From: an uncultured Opitutales bacterium
GTDB taxonomy: Bacteria > Verrucomicrobiota > Verrucomicrobiia > Opitutales > Intestinicryptomonadaceae
Direction of reading: 5' to 3'
NCBI GenBank assembly: GCA_900545715.1
Contig: URAJ01000056.1
Span: forward strand, 1 to 13,524
Length of the DNA: 13,524 nucleotides
A program made the translations under genes and the position numbers. The notes beneath the pieces are model-generated. The model was given only the letters and a program-made list of their open reading frames with translations. It did no database searches and was not told the DNA's origin. Below, piece after piece: positions 6,999 through 13,524 of the stretch (positions are counted from its first letter, which is position 1; each line of letters starts with the position of its first letter).

Positions 6999-8351
6999 AT
7001 GGCGGACGACACACAGGAACTCCCGTTGGACGGATTATTCCCGAGAGAGCGCGAAATTCCGAGGGTTTCGGCGTGCGCGCCCCTTGCCGTGAGAATGCGG
7101 CCGACGTCGCTCTCCGAGATGGTGGGGCATTCGCACATATTGGGGCGCGGCTGCCTGCTTCCGGAGCTTGTGAAGTCCGACACATTCGGGTCCCTGATAT
7201 TTTACGGCCCCCCGGGCTGTGGCAAAACAACTCTTGCAAACGTCATAGCCTGCGAGACAAAGTCGAGATTCGTAAAGATAAACGCCGTGCTTTCAAACGC
7301 CGCGCAGCTAAGAACCGAATTGGCGGAGGCCGCCCGCCGCCGCGGAGAGCGCACAATACTTTTTATAGACGAAATCCACCGCTTCAACAAGGCCCAGCAA
7401 GACCTGCTGCTCCCAGACGTCGAGGAGGGAAATGTGCGCCTTATAGGGGCAACCACTCAAAACCCGGGCTTTTATATAAACGCGCCGCTTCTTTCGCGCA
7501 GCCACCTGTTTAGGCTTGAGCCGCTTGGTGTAGAGGACGTAGTGAAGGTTTTGAGGCGCGCGCTTGAGGATTGCGCGCGCGGAATGGGAAATTTCGGCTG
7601 CAAGGCTTCCGACGATACATTGAGGGCAATAGCCGCTATAAGCGACGGCGATTTGCGGCGCGCTCTCAACGCGCTTGAAACCATTGTCGTCTCGGCCGGC
7701 GGAGGGGCAGAAATTACCGCCGACAGCGTAAAGATTTTCGCGCAAGAACGCCGCATAAGGTACGATTCCGACGAAGACGAGCATTACGACACAATATCGG
7801 CGTTCATAAAAAGCGTGCGCGGCTGCGACCCCGACGCGGCGCTCTACTGGCTTGCAAAGATGCTCGCCGGGGGCGAGGACCCGCGGTTTATTGCGCGCAG
7901 GCTCGTGATTTTGGCGAGCGAAGACGTCGGGTTGGCGGATTCCCGCGGATTGCTTGTGGCAAACGCGGCCTTTGACGCCTGCGAACGCGTGGGGCTCCCC
8001 GAATGCGAGCTAAACTTGGCGCATGCCACAATATTTCTCGCCGCCGCTCCGAAGAGCAATTCGGCAACCGCCGCCCTTGCCGCCGCCAAGGCTGAAATCG
8101 CAAAAAACCCCGTGCAGCCTGTGCCCAAGCACTTGCGGGATTCCCACACGGCGTTCAACCGCTCGGGGGGCAATGGCGCCGACTACATATACAACCACGA
8201 CTGCCCCGGGGCGATAAGCGGGCAGGATTATATGGAAAATCCGAAGACTTTTTACAGGCCGACTCCCCGCGGGGCGGAAAAACTTATTGCGGAACGGCTG
8301 GAAGAGTATAAAAAACTCAAAAGAAAGTTGAAAAATGGAAAATCGCAGTGA
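6999..8351 (+). CDS. rarA: RarA (MgsA), AAA+ ATPase acting at stalled replication forks
   Basis: The 450-residue product is a full-length RarA/MgsA/WRNIP1-family protein, related to clamp-loader AAA+ ATPases and involved in rescuing replication forks. It shows LAVRMRPTSLSEMVGHSHILG (29-49), a Walker A GPPGCGKTT (70-78), a Walker B LFIDEIHRFNKAQQD (121-135), a sensor-1-like IGATTQNPGF (149-158), and an LLSRSHLF segment (164-171) with the likely Arg finger R167. The C-terminal half carries the family clamp-loader-like tetramerisation region, with YWLAKMLAGGEDPRFIARR, SEDVGLAD and KHLRDSHTAF motifs. Some 28 residues precede the conserved start. The ATG at 6999 is preceded only by a weak AAGAA. 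It is the first gene of the plus-strand operon, and its last 17 nt overlap the next gene. Confidence 0.95.
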   Translation: MADDTQELPLDGLFPREREIPRVSACAPLAVRMRPTSLSEMVGHSHILGRGCLLPELVKSDTFGSLIFYGPPGCGKTTLANVIACETKSRFVKINAVLSNAAQLRTELAEAARRRGERTILFIDEIHRFNKAQQDLLLPDVEEGNVRLIGATTQNPGFYINAPLLSRSHLFRLEPLGVEDVVKVLRRALEDCARGMGNFGCKASDDTLRAIAAISDGDLRRALNALETIVVSAGGGAEITADSVKIFAQERRIRYDSDEDEHYDTISAFIKSVRGCDPDAALYWLAKMLAGGEDPRFIARRLVILASEDVGLADSRGLLVANAAFDACERVGLPECELNLAHATIFLAAAPKSNSATAALAAAKAEIAKNPVQPVPKHLRDSHTAFNRSGGNGADYIYNHDCPGAISGQDYMENPKTFYRPTPRGAEKLIAERLEEYKKLKRKLKNGKSQ

Positions 8352-8823
8352 CGGAGATGAAGGTGGAGGTTTTCGGGGAAGGGTCCGGAATACCATACGA
8401 ATAGAGTTGAACTTTTGGCGCAACTGTCTGCTTAACGCCGCAGGGTTGATATTCGCGTGGGTTTCGCTGCCGGCTGGGCAGATAGAGTTCAACAACGCGT
8501 TCTCATTTGCGGCGCTTGTCGTGGCGATATGGTTTATGAACTGGATAATCCGCCCGATATTGGTGCTGTTCACCTTGCCGTTTATAATATTTACGATGGG
8601 CATAGGTATGCTGTTTATAAACGCGCTGATAATATATTGGGCGGCGCGGCTGATTCCGGGCGACGGCATTTTGGTGTCGTCGTATTGGGCGGCGCTTTGG
8701 GCTTCGTTTATAGTATCGACGCTCTCTTGGGCAATAGCAATGGCGCGAAGCGAAAAAATAATCCGTAAAGTTCTAAAAAAAGACTCTGAAAAATCGAAAG
8801 ACGACGACGTAATCGACATATGA
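8335..8823 (+). CDS. Small four-helix inner-membrane protein, PF04020-like (phage holin family IV by name)
   Basis: This 162-residue membrane protein has a short charged N terminus (1-28) and four predicted transmembrane segments at about 29-46, 55-71, 76-106 (a long hydrophobic stretch broken at its middle) and 112-137. A basic then acidic cytoplasmic tail ends in DDDVIDI. The segment NWIIRPILVLFTLPFIIFTMG (69-89), followed by INALIIYWAARLIPG (95-109), is the signature of the PF04020 family. Databases call that family a mycobacterial-type phage holin, but it is widespread in chromosomes and its role is unknown; nothing here suggests phage. The ATG sits 17 nt inside rarA, with a weak GAAAG upstream, and the stop overlaps the next start (ATGA). 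Its position suggests coupled translation with the secreted protein that follows. Confidence 0.85.
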   Translation: MENRSDGDEGGGFRGRVRNTIRIELNFWRNCLLNAAGLIFAWVSLPAGQIEFNNAFSFAALVVAIWFMNWIIRPILVLFTLPFIIFTMGIGMLFINALIIYWAARLIPGDGILVSSYWAALWASFIVSTLSWAIAMARSEKIIRKVLKKDSEKSKDDDVIDI

Positions 8824-9473
8824 CACACTACTTAAAAAAGGCATTGTTTGCGATAATGTTTTCCGCCGCAGCGCTCTGCGGCGCCGAAAACGGAAAGAAC
8901 ATATCGGTATTTTCGCACGAAAACGCCGACTACTGGCTGCCCGACGCCAAGGCGGCTTTTGAAACTTACGTGGGGAACTGGACGGGTTCTGAAAGCATGA
9001 CGGTGGAAGGCAGCGAGATTATGAGGGCAGAGGTGGTTCAAAGCTATGTGCCGTCGTCCGCCACGGGAACTCCGCGCCTCGTCTGCTCTGGCAAAATAAT
9101 AGCGAATGGCAAGAGCATACCGACTAGCTCGTACTTGTACTTAAAAGGCGACAAGCTCGAGCTTGAAATAGAGACGATTGAAAAAGACGTCATAGCGTAC
9201 GTCGGTGAGGTTAAAAGAAACTACGTTTATTGGACGCCCAAATACTTAATCTACGTTTTCGACGTGCAGCGCGATTCGTTTTTTATTTCCGAGCGCGGGC
9301 TTATAATGTCTTCAAACTCCAAAAAGTATGTGGAGATGCCCAACGGGGGATTTAAGGGATATATAGAGGTCGGCATGATATTGGAGCGCGACAACGCCTA
9401 TTTCCCGGCTTCGTCCGTATCGAATTCCATAAAGAGGGATTTCACCCCGTCCGCGCTCGACCGTGCAGACTGA
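8820..9473 (+). CDS. Unrecognised secreted protein with signal peptide
   Basis: I do not recognise this 217-residue protein. The N terminus is a clear Sec signal peptide: Lys6-Lys7, a hydrophobic core LFAIMFSAAALCGA (9-22) and likely cleavage after GA near residue 22. The residue pattern before Cys20 is not a good lipobox, so it is probably periplasmic or secreted rather than a lipoprotein. The mature part (about 195 residues) alternates short polar and hydrophobic stretches, as in a beta-rich fold. YVGNWTGSESM (50-60) recalls the GNW/G start of lipocalin-like barrels, and a run of YVYWTPKYLIYVFDVQ (about 135-150) is rich in aromatics. No catalytic motif or metal site is evident. It starts by ATGA overlap with the membrane protein and ends by TGATG overlap with the M16 peptidase. 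That suggests a linked envelope role, which is inference only. Confidence 0.85.
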   Translation: MTHYLKKALFAIMFSAAALCGAENGKNISVFSHENADYWLPDAKAAFETYVGNWTGSESMTVEGSEIMRAEVVQSYVPSSATGTPRLVCSGKIIANGKSIPTSSYLYLKGDKLELEIETIEKDVIAYVGEVKRNYVYWTPKYLIYVFDVQRDSFFISERGLIMSSNSKKYVEMPNGGFKGYIEVGMILERDNAYFPASSVSNSIKRDFTPSALDRAD

Positions 9474-11992
9474 TGGACATTTTTCCTGAAATAGACAGCG
9501 CCTATGAGCGTCTTGAAAACGGCCTTGAAGTAAGGCATATTCGCTGCCGTTATTTCGCAGCCGTTGGGATTTCTGTGGTTGTACGCACGGGAAACATTCA
9601 CGAGGGGGCAATGTGCGGCTGCGGAGTTTCGCACTTTGCGGAACATATGGCGTTTGTAGGGGCCGGGGGGCGACGCGAAGAAAGCGTTTCGGCCGATGCC
9701 GCAATGTTTGGGGCGGAGCTTAACGCATACACTTCCCACGACCGCACCGTGTATTTTGCGGACTGCCCGACGGAAAGTTTGGGAAAGACTCTCTCTTTGC
9801 TGTCAGAAATGCTGTTTGAGCCGAATTTCACGGAGGGCGCATTTGAAAAGGAGCGCGACGTAATATTGCGGGAAATAGACATGTGCTCCGACGATGCCGG
9901 CGAAAAAGTGTATGACAATCTCTTCCGAAAGATGTATATCTCAAGCCCGCTGCGCTATCCGGTAATAGGGCTTAAAAAAAAGTTTATGGGAGTGCGGCCG
10001 CCCGATTTGCGCGGATATTTTCAGGACAGGTACAGCGCGGACAATATGTGCGTTTGCGTGGCGTCGGCACTCGGGCATTCCGAGGTTTTCGATGCGGTGT
10101 CAAGGGCTTTTGGGGGAAGGGGCGGAAATCTCAAACCTGTCATGGTTGAGCAGGAGCTTCCGCAGCAGTGCCCGCGCGAAGTCTTGGAATATTCAAATTG
10201 CGACGTCTCGAAATGTTTGCTGGCTTTTAAAGTGCCGTGCGGAAATTCCCTGGAGTCCGCTTTCTGGGATTGCGCCGCGATGTCTCTTGGCGAAGGTAAT
10301 TCGTCCATATTGAAGAAAAAGCTAAAATACGGTGAAAATCTTGTGGATTACGTCGGGGCGTACTTTTTTTCGGCGGGGGCGGAAAGCGCGCTAATTTTGT
10401 CGTGGGAATGTGCGGCTAAAAATGCGGAGTCGGCGCGCGAAACGGCCGCGCGCGAGGTGGAGAAATTTGCGCGCACGGGATTTTCTGAAATGCAGATAAG
10501 CAGGTACGCAAAAACGCGCCACGCGGCCGTCACCGAAGCTCTGCGAAACTCCCACATAGCGGCGGATAGGCTCTCTGATTGCGCATATTTAGGGGCGGGC
10601 TTGGAGCTTTACGCCCATAGGGCGAAGTCTGCCGGCAGCGGGATTTTCTCAAATTCCGCCGACTTTCTCTCGGCGCGCCTGGATTTTGGTTCGAGCACCT
10701 ATTCTGCGGTTTTACCCGGGCGTTCAAAGCCGCGCGTGCGCAGAAAAGCCGCACCTTCCCCCGGCTTTAAGATTGAAACGCGCGAGCTTCCCAACGGCCT
10801 GAAAATTGCGGCCATAACCCGCCCGGGATTGAGCAGGACTAATATGCGCTTGTGCTCGTTCGGCGGAATTTGCGGATTGGACAAGCCCGAGAGGGATATT
10901 TATAAATTGGCGTCAATATGCTTATTGCGCGGAACTTCAAATAGGACTTTCGAGGAAATTTCGGAACTTGTCGAGAATAACGCAATCTCGTTTTACGGGG
11001 TATTTTCGGACTATTGCACGGCTGTGTGCGCCGAGTCTCTGCCCGGAGATTTGCCGATTTCCACCGGGTTGATATCGGACGCCGCATTGAATTTTAAAAT
11101 AGACTCTAAAATTTTTGAGTCCGAGAGGCGGGCGGCGATATCCAGGGAACTCGACGGGCGGGACGATCCTCTGACTTTCGCATTGCGCGGATTGAGAATG
11201 GAGTTCTTTGGCGCATATCCGCTATCCTCCGCTCTCTGCGGCGACGCCGACGCTATGAAAGTAGCTTCCCCCGCCGATGCCGAGAAGGTGCTCTCAAAAG
11301 TATTTCCAGCCGACAAGTGCGCTATAACCGCTGTGGGAGATTTTGATTCCGCCGAATTTCTCGACGATTGCGAAAGCCGCTTTTCCGGCCTTGCCCGCGG
11401 CTGCGCGAGTCTGCGCAAAAAGGCGGCTTTTTCGTTTCCAAAAGCGCGCGAAAAGGTTGTGAAAATGGATAGGGAAAAGGAGCAGTCTGTAGTATTTTCC
11501 GCATTTTCCGACGCTGGGGCCGCAGAGTATAAATACAAAGCCGTGCGCGCGATTTTGCTCGAATATCTCGGAGGGGAAAATGGTGAGATATTTAACTGCG
11601 TACGTCAGCGCCACGGGCTTTCTTATTCGGCGTCCGCCAGTGTTATTTCCGGGACTGACGCTGCGGCGCTATATTTCTACGCCCTTACTTCGCATAAAAA
11701 TACTGGAAAAGTTTCCGACATATTTTCAGAGATATCCGAAAGGCTCGCAGAAGGCAAAATAGACGAGCGCAAATTTGAGGCGGCGCGTTCCTCAGTGTCT
11801 GATAGGTTTCTTGAAGCGCTTTGCGATCCCGCTGAAATGGGAGCGTATGCGGCAATATCGCAAATACTCCGCGGAGAGATTTTGACTCCTGAAGAAGTCG
11901 CGCGGGAAATACTAGAAGTCGATATACAAGAGGGGCGCGAATACGCCGCGCGGGTTTTTTCAAGGGAATTTAAATTTATAATGACGAGATGA
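9473..11992 (+). CDS. M16 zinc metallopeptidase, two-domain single chain with inactive second half
   Basis: M16 (insulinase/processing peptidase) enzymes use an inverted zinc motif. In the N-terminal half it is intact: HFAEH (H54, E57, H58), with the third ligand E134 in ERDVILREIDM about 75 residues later, and the following YPVIGLKK and YFQDRYSADNMCVCV segments are typical of this domain. The second half begins near residue 430 (ELPNGLKIAA) and repeats the fold, but the zinc motif position reads KLASI (478-482) before RGTSNRTFEE, so it is catalytically dead. It retains the R/Y substrate-binding pair in RHGLSY (R713, Y718). The 839 residues therefore correspond to an active plus an inactive M16B subunit fused in one chain, forming a closed clamshell. 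There is no signal peptide or membrane segment, so it is probably cytosolic. It overlaps its neighbours by 1 and 4 nt. The substrate is unknown. Confidence 0.93.
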   Translation: MDIFPEIDSAYERLENGLEVRHIRCRYFAAVGISVVVRTGNIHEGAMCGCGVSHFAEHMAFVGAGGRREESVSADAAMFGAELNAYTSHDRTVYFADCPTESLGKTLSLLSEMLFEPNFTEGAFEKERDVILREIDMCSDDAGEKVYDNLFRKMYISSPLRYPVIGLKKKFMGVRPPDLRGYFQDRYSADNMCVCVASALGHSEVFDAVSRAFGGRGGNLKPVMVEQELPQQCPREVLEYSNCDVSKCLLAFKVPCGNSLESAFWDCAAMSLGEGNSSILKKKLKYGENLVDYVGAYFFSAGAESALILSWECAAKNAESARETAAREVEKFARTGFSEMQISRYAKTRHAAVTEALRNSHIAADRLSDCAYLGAGLELYAHRAKSAGSGIFSNSADFLSARLDFGSSTYSAVLPGRSKPRVRRKAAPSPGFKIETRELPNGLKIAAITRPGLSRTNMRLCSFGGICGLDKPERDIYKLASICLLRGTSNRTFEEISELVENNAISFYGVFSDYCTAVCAESLPGDLPISTGLISDAALNFKIDSKIFESERRAAISRELDGRDDPLTFALRGLRMEFFGAYPLSSALCGDADAMKVASPADAEKVLSKVFPADKCAITAVGDFDSAEFLDDCESRFSGLARGCASLRKKAAFSFPKAREKVVKMDREKEQSVVFSAFSDAGAAEYKYKAVRAILLEYLGGENGEIFNCVRQRHGLSYSASASVISGTDAAALYFYALTSHKNTGKVSDIFSEISERLAEGKIDERKFEAARSSVSDRFLEALCDPAEMGAYAAISQILRGEILTPEEVAREILEVDIQEGREYAARVFSREFKFIMTR

Positions 11993-13524
11993 CGCCTCCT
12001 GTTTTTGAAATTGAAAACAGCCTTTACGGAGAACTGGAGCGCGGGAAAAGGCGCTTCGTTTTGTCGGCGCCGACTGGTTCGGGGAAGTCTACCGGGCTTC
12101 CGGTTATGCTTTCGCGCAAGCTTGGGGGAAGGATTCTCGTGCTTCAACCAAGGCGCGTTGCGGCGAGAATGCTTGCCAAATCAGTCGGAAAACTGTTCGA
12201 CATGCGCGACGAGGTTGGCTGGCATGTGCGCTTTGAAAAACGCTACGGGGAAGATACAAAGATTGTTTTTCTGACCGAGGGAATACTCGCGCGGATGCTT
12301 CTTGCGGATCCCCAATTAAAGGGGGTGTCCGCCGTAGTGTTTGACGAGTTTCACGAGCGCAACATTTATGCGGACGTTTCCCTAGCGCTCGCCCTTCACA
12401 CGCAGAGAGATTTGCGTCCGGACTTGGCGATAGCTGTGTGTTCGGCGTCGATGGACTCCTCCGCGCTGCGCGAATATCTGGGCGGTGAGGGCGAGTGCGC
12501 GGAGTTTTCGTGCGGCTCGCGAATGTATGAACTCGACATATCCTACGCGCCGCCGTGCTCGCGGGACTGCGCTGTGTGGGACAATGCCTGCGAACAATTT
12601 GAAAAGCTTGCGAAAACTACAGACGACGGAAATTTTCTGATTTTTATGCCGGGCGCGTACGAAATATCGCGCACCATTGGCAGAATTTGCAGAAGCCCCG
12701 CGGCGCGGGGATTTGAGGTTTTGGCGCTGCACGGGGAACTTCCGCCCGGAGAGCAGGACAGGGTCCTATCGGAAAGTTCAAAGAGGAAGGTAATTGTATC
12801 GACAAACGTCGCGGAAACGTCTCTTACGATAGACGGAATAAAATTTGTGATAGATTCTGGGCTGGCGCGCGTGGCGAGGTACGACCCCGCGAGGGGTGTA
12901 AACACTCTTTTGACCGAGCGCATAAGCCTTGCGAGCGCGGCTCAGCGCGCGGGAAGGGCGGGGCGCACTGCGCCCGGAAAAGTGGTCAGGCTTTGGAGGG
13001 CGTCCGACGAGGCGGCTTTTGAAAAATACACGCCTTCGGAAATATCGCGTCTGGATTTGAGCCAGATAGTGTTGTGGCTTGCGGCGGCGGGAATGGACGC
13101 AGGCGGCATCGGGCTGTTTGAGGCGCCGCCAGAAGATTCGTACGCCCGCGCCTTGCGCACGCTCTCAAATCTCGGCGCCCTCGACAAGAGCGGAAAAATT
13201 ACGCCGCTCGGGCGCAAAATGGCGGCCTTCCCGGTCCAGCCGAGGTACGCGAGAATGCTCATAGAGGGCACGCGCCGCGGGTGTTTGCGGACGGTTTCCC
13301 TCATAGCGGCGCTTTCCGATTGCGGAAGAATAAAGCTTCCGCTCGACAACGCATTTGCGGAGGCGGCGAGGGACGAATATGTCGGCGAAGTCCACTCTGA
13401 GCCGGAGGAAATTGCCCGCCTTTGCGAAATCGCCCGCGAAAATTCTTTCGACGAAAAATTTTGCAGGGATTTTGGAATCCATGCCGCGAACGCCCGCAGC
13501 GCGTGCCGTGCCGCCGCCGACCTC
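11989..13524 (+). CDS. hrpB: HrpB-type DEAH-box ATP-dependent helicase, 3' end cut by window
   Basis: The ATG at 11989 overlaps the M16 stop (ATGA) and opens 512 codons with no stop before the window edge. The helicase core is complete: Walker A APTGSGKST (27-35), motif Ia LQPRRVAARMLA (52-63), TEGILARMLL (96-105), the Walker B variant DEFHER (119-124), motif III SAS (152-154), motif V STNVAETSLTIDGI (271-284) and motif VI QRAGRAGRT (319-327). A winged-helix/HA2-like region follows, with APPEDSYARALRTLSNLGALD and GRKMAAFPVQPRYARMLI. The DEFHER form, compact N terminus and TEGIL spacing fit HrpB better than HrpA, which is much longer and begins further upstream. HrpB proteins are about 800-850 residues, so roughly the last 300 including the HrpB-specific C-terminal domain lie outside. 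The family is certain; the HrpB subtype is likely. Its cellular substrate is poorly known. Confidence 0.87.
   Translation, partial: MTPPVFEIENSLYGELERGKRRFVLSAPTGSGKSTGLPVMLSRKLGGRILVLQPRRVAARMLAKSVGKLFDMRDEVGWHVRFEKRYGEDTKIVFLTEGILARMLLADPQLKGVSAVVFDEFHERNIYADVSLALALHTQRDLRPDLAIAVCSASMDSSALREYLGGEGECAEFSCGSRMYELDISYAPPCSRDCAVWDNACEQFEKLAKTTDDGNFLIFMPGAYEISRTIGRICRSPAARGFEVLALHGELPPGEQDRVLSESSKRKVIVSTNVAETSLTIDGIKFVIDSGLARVARYDPARGVNTLLTERISLASAAQRAGRAGRTAPGKVVRLWRASDEAAFEKYTPSEISRLDLSQIVLWLAAAGMDAGGIGLFEAPPEDSYARALRTLSNLGALDKSGKITPLGRKMAAFPVQPRYARMLIEGTRRGCLRTVSLIAALSDCGRIKLPLDNAFAEAARDEYVGEVHSEPEEIARLCEIARENSFDEKFCRDFGIHAANARSACRAAADL

Noticed and set aside
499..7000. A single functional system linking thiamine, RadC, tRNA modification and squalene synthesis
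   Set aside because: Co-transcription of housekeeping genes explains the arrangement. No shared substrate, domain or regulator is visible that would join them.
8335..8823. Prophage or lysis cassette suggested by the holin family name
   Set aside because: The PF04020-like protein is common in ordinary chromosomes. No endolysin, spanin, integrase or phage structural gene is nearby, and the gene is in a housekeeping operon.
8010..8828. Long minus-strand ORF (272 codons) across the rarA 3' end and the membrane-protein gene
   Set aside because: It is antisense to two well-supported genes with clear family motifs, has no recognisable domain and no independent promoter or ribosome site. It is a by-product of their codon use.

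Overview
The window looks like chromosomal housekeeping DNA from a Gram-negative-type bacterium. It has moderate GC, an encoded CCA tail on the tRNA, very tight gene packing and genes for squalene/hopanoid synthesis. HpnC/D/E genes, an HrpB-type helicase, a single-chain M16 peptidase and frequent starts without Shine-Dalgarno sequences would fit the PVC group (for example Verrucomicrobiota). That placement is a weak inference, because no marker gene here settles it. I see no prophage, CRISPR array, insertion sequence or defence island.

Layout. Positions 1-343 are AT-richer and mostly non-coding. They hold at best a tiny ORF at the left edge and a strong palindromic terminator. A tRNA-Asn(GTT) follows on the minus strand (344-418). 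From 499 to 6949 six minus-strand genes form one compact operon, read right to left: thiD, radC, tsaD, hpnC, an hpnD-hpnE fusion and an hpnG-like phosphorylase. Neighbouring genes overlap by 4 nt or, at tsaD/hpnC, are 5 nt apart. A 49-bp gap (6950-6998) separates this operon from a divergent plus-strand operon that runs off the right edge: rarA, a small four-helix membrane protein (PF04020-like), an unrecognised secreted protein, a two-domain M16 zinc peptidase and the first 512 codons of hrpB. These genes also overlap each other (17, 4, 1 and 4 nt).

How the genes work together. HpnC, the HpnD half and the HpnE half are the three activities of the bacterial route from farnesyl diphosphate to squalene, through presqualene diphosphate and hydroxysqualene. 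The hpnG-like gene at the end suggests that the squalene feeds hopanoids with a ribose-derived side chain, although no cyclase lies in the window. The upstream genes (thiamine pyrimidine kinase, RadC, tRNA t6A synthase) have no clear functional tie to lipids and are probably co-transcribed housekeeping genes. The right-hand operon mixes replication-fork repair (RarA), envelope proteins, proteolysis and RNA helicase functions.

Most notable are the HpnD-HpnE gene fusion, the single-chain M16 protein with an inactivated second half, the unknown secreted protein translationally coupled between a membrane protein and that peptidase, and the unusually complete overlap architecture of both operons. 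I did not find a convincing new multi-gene system.
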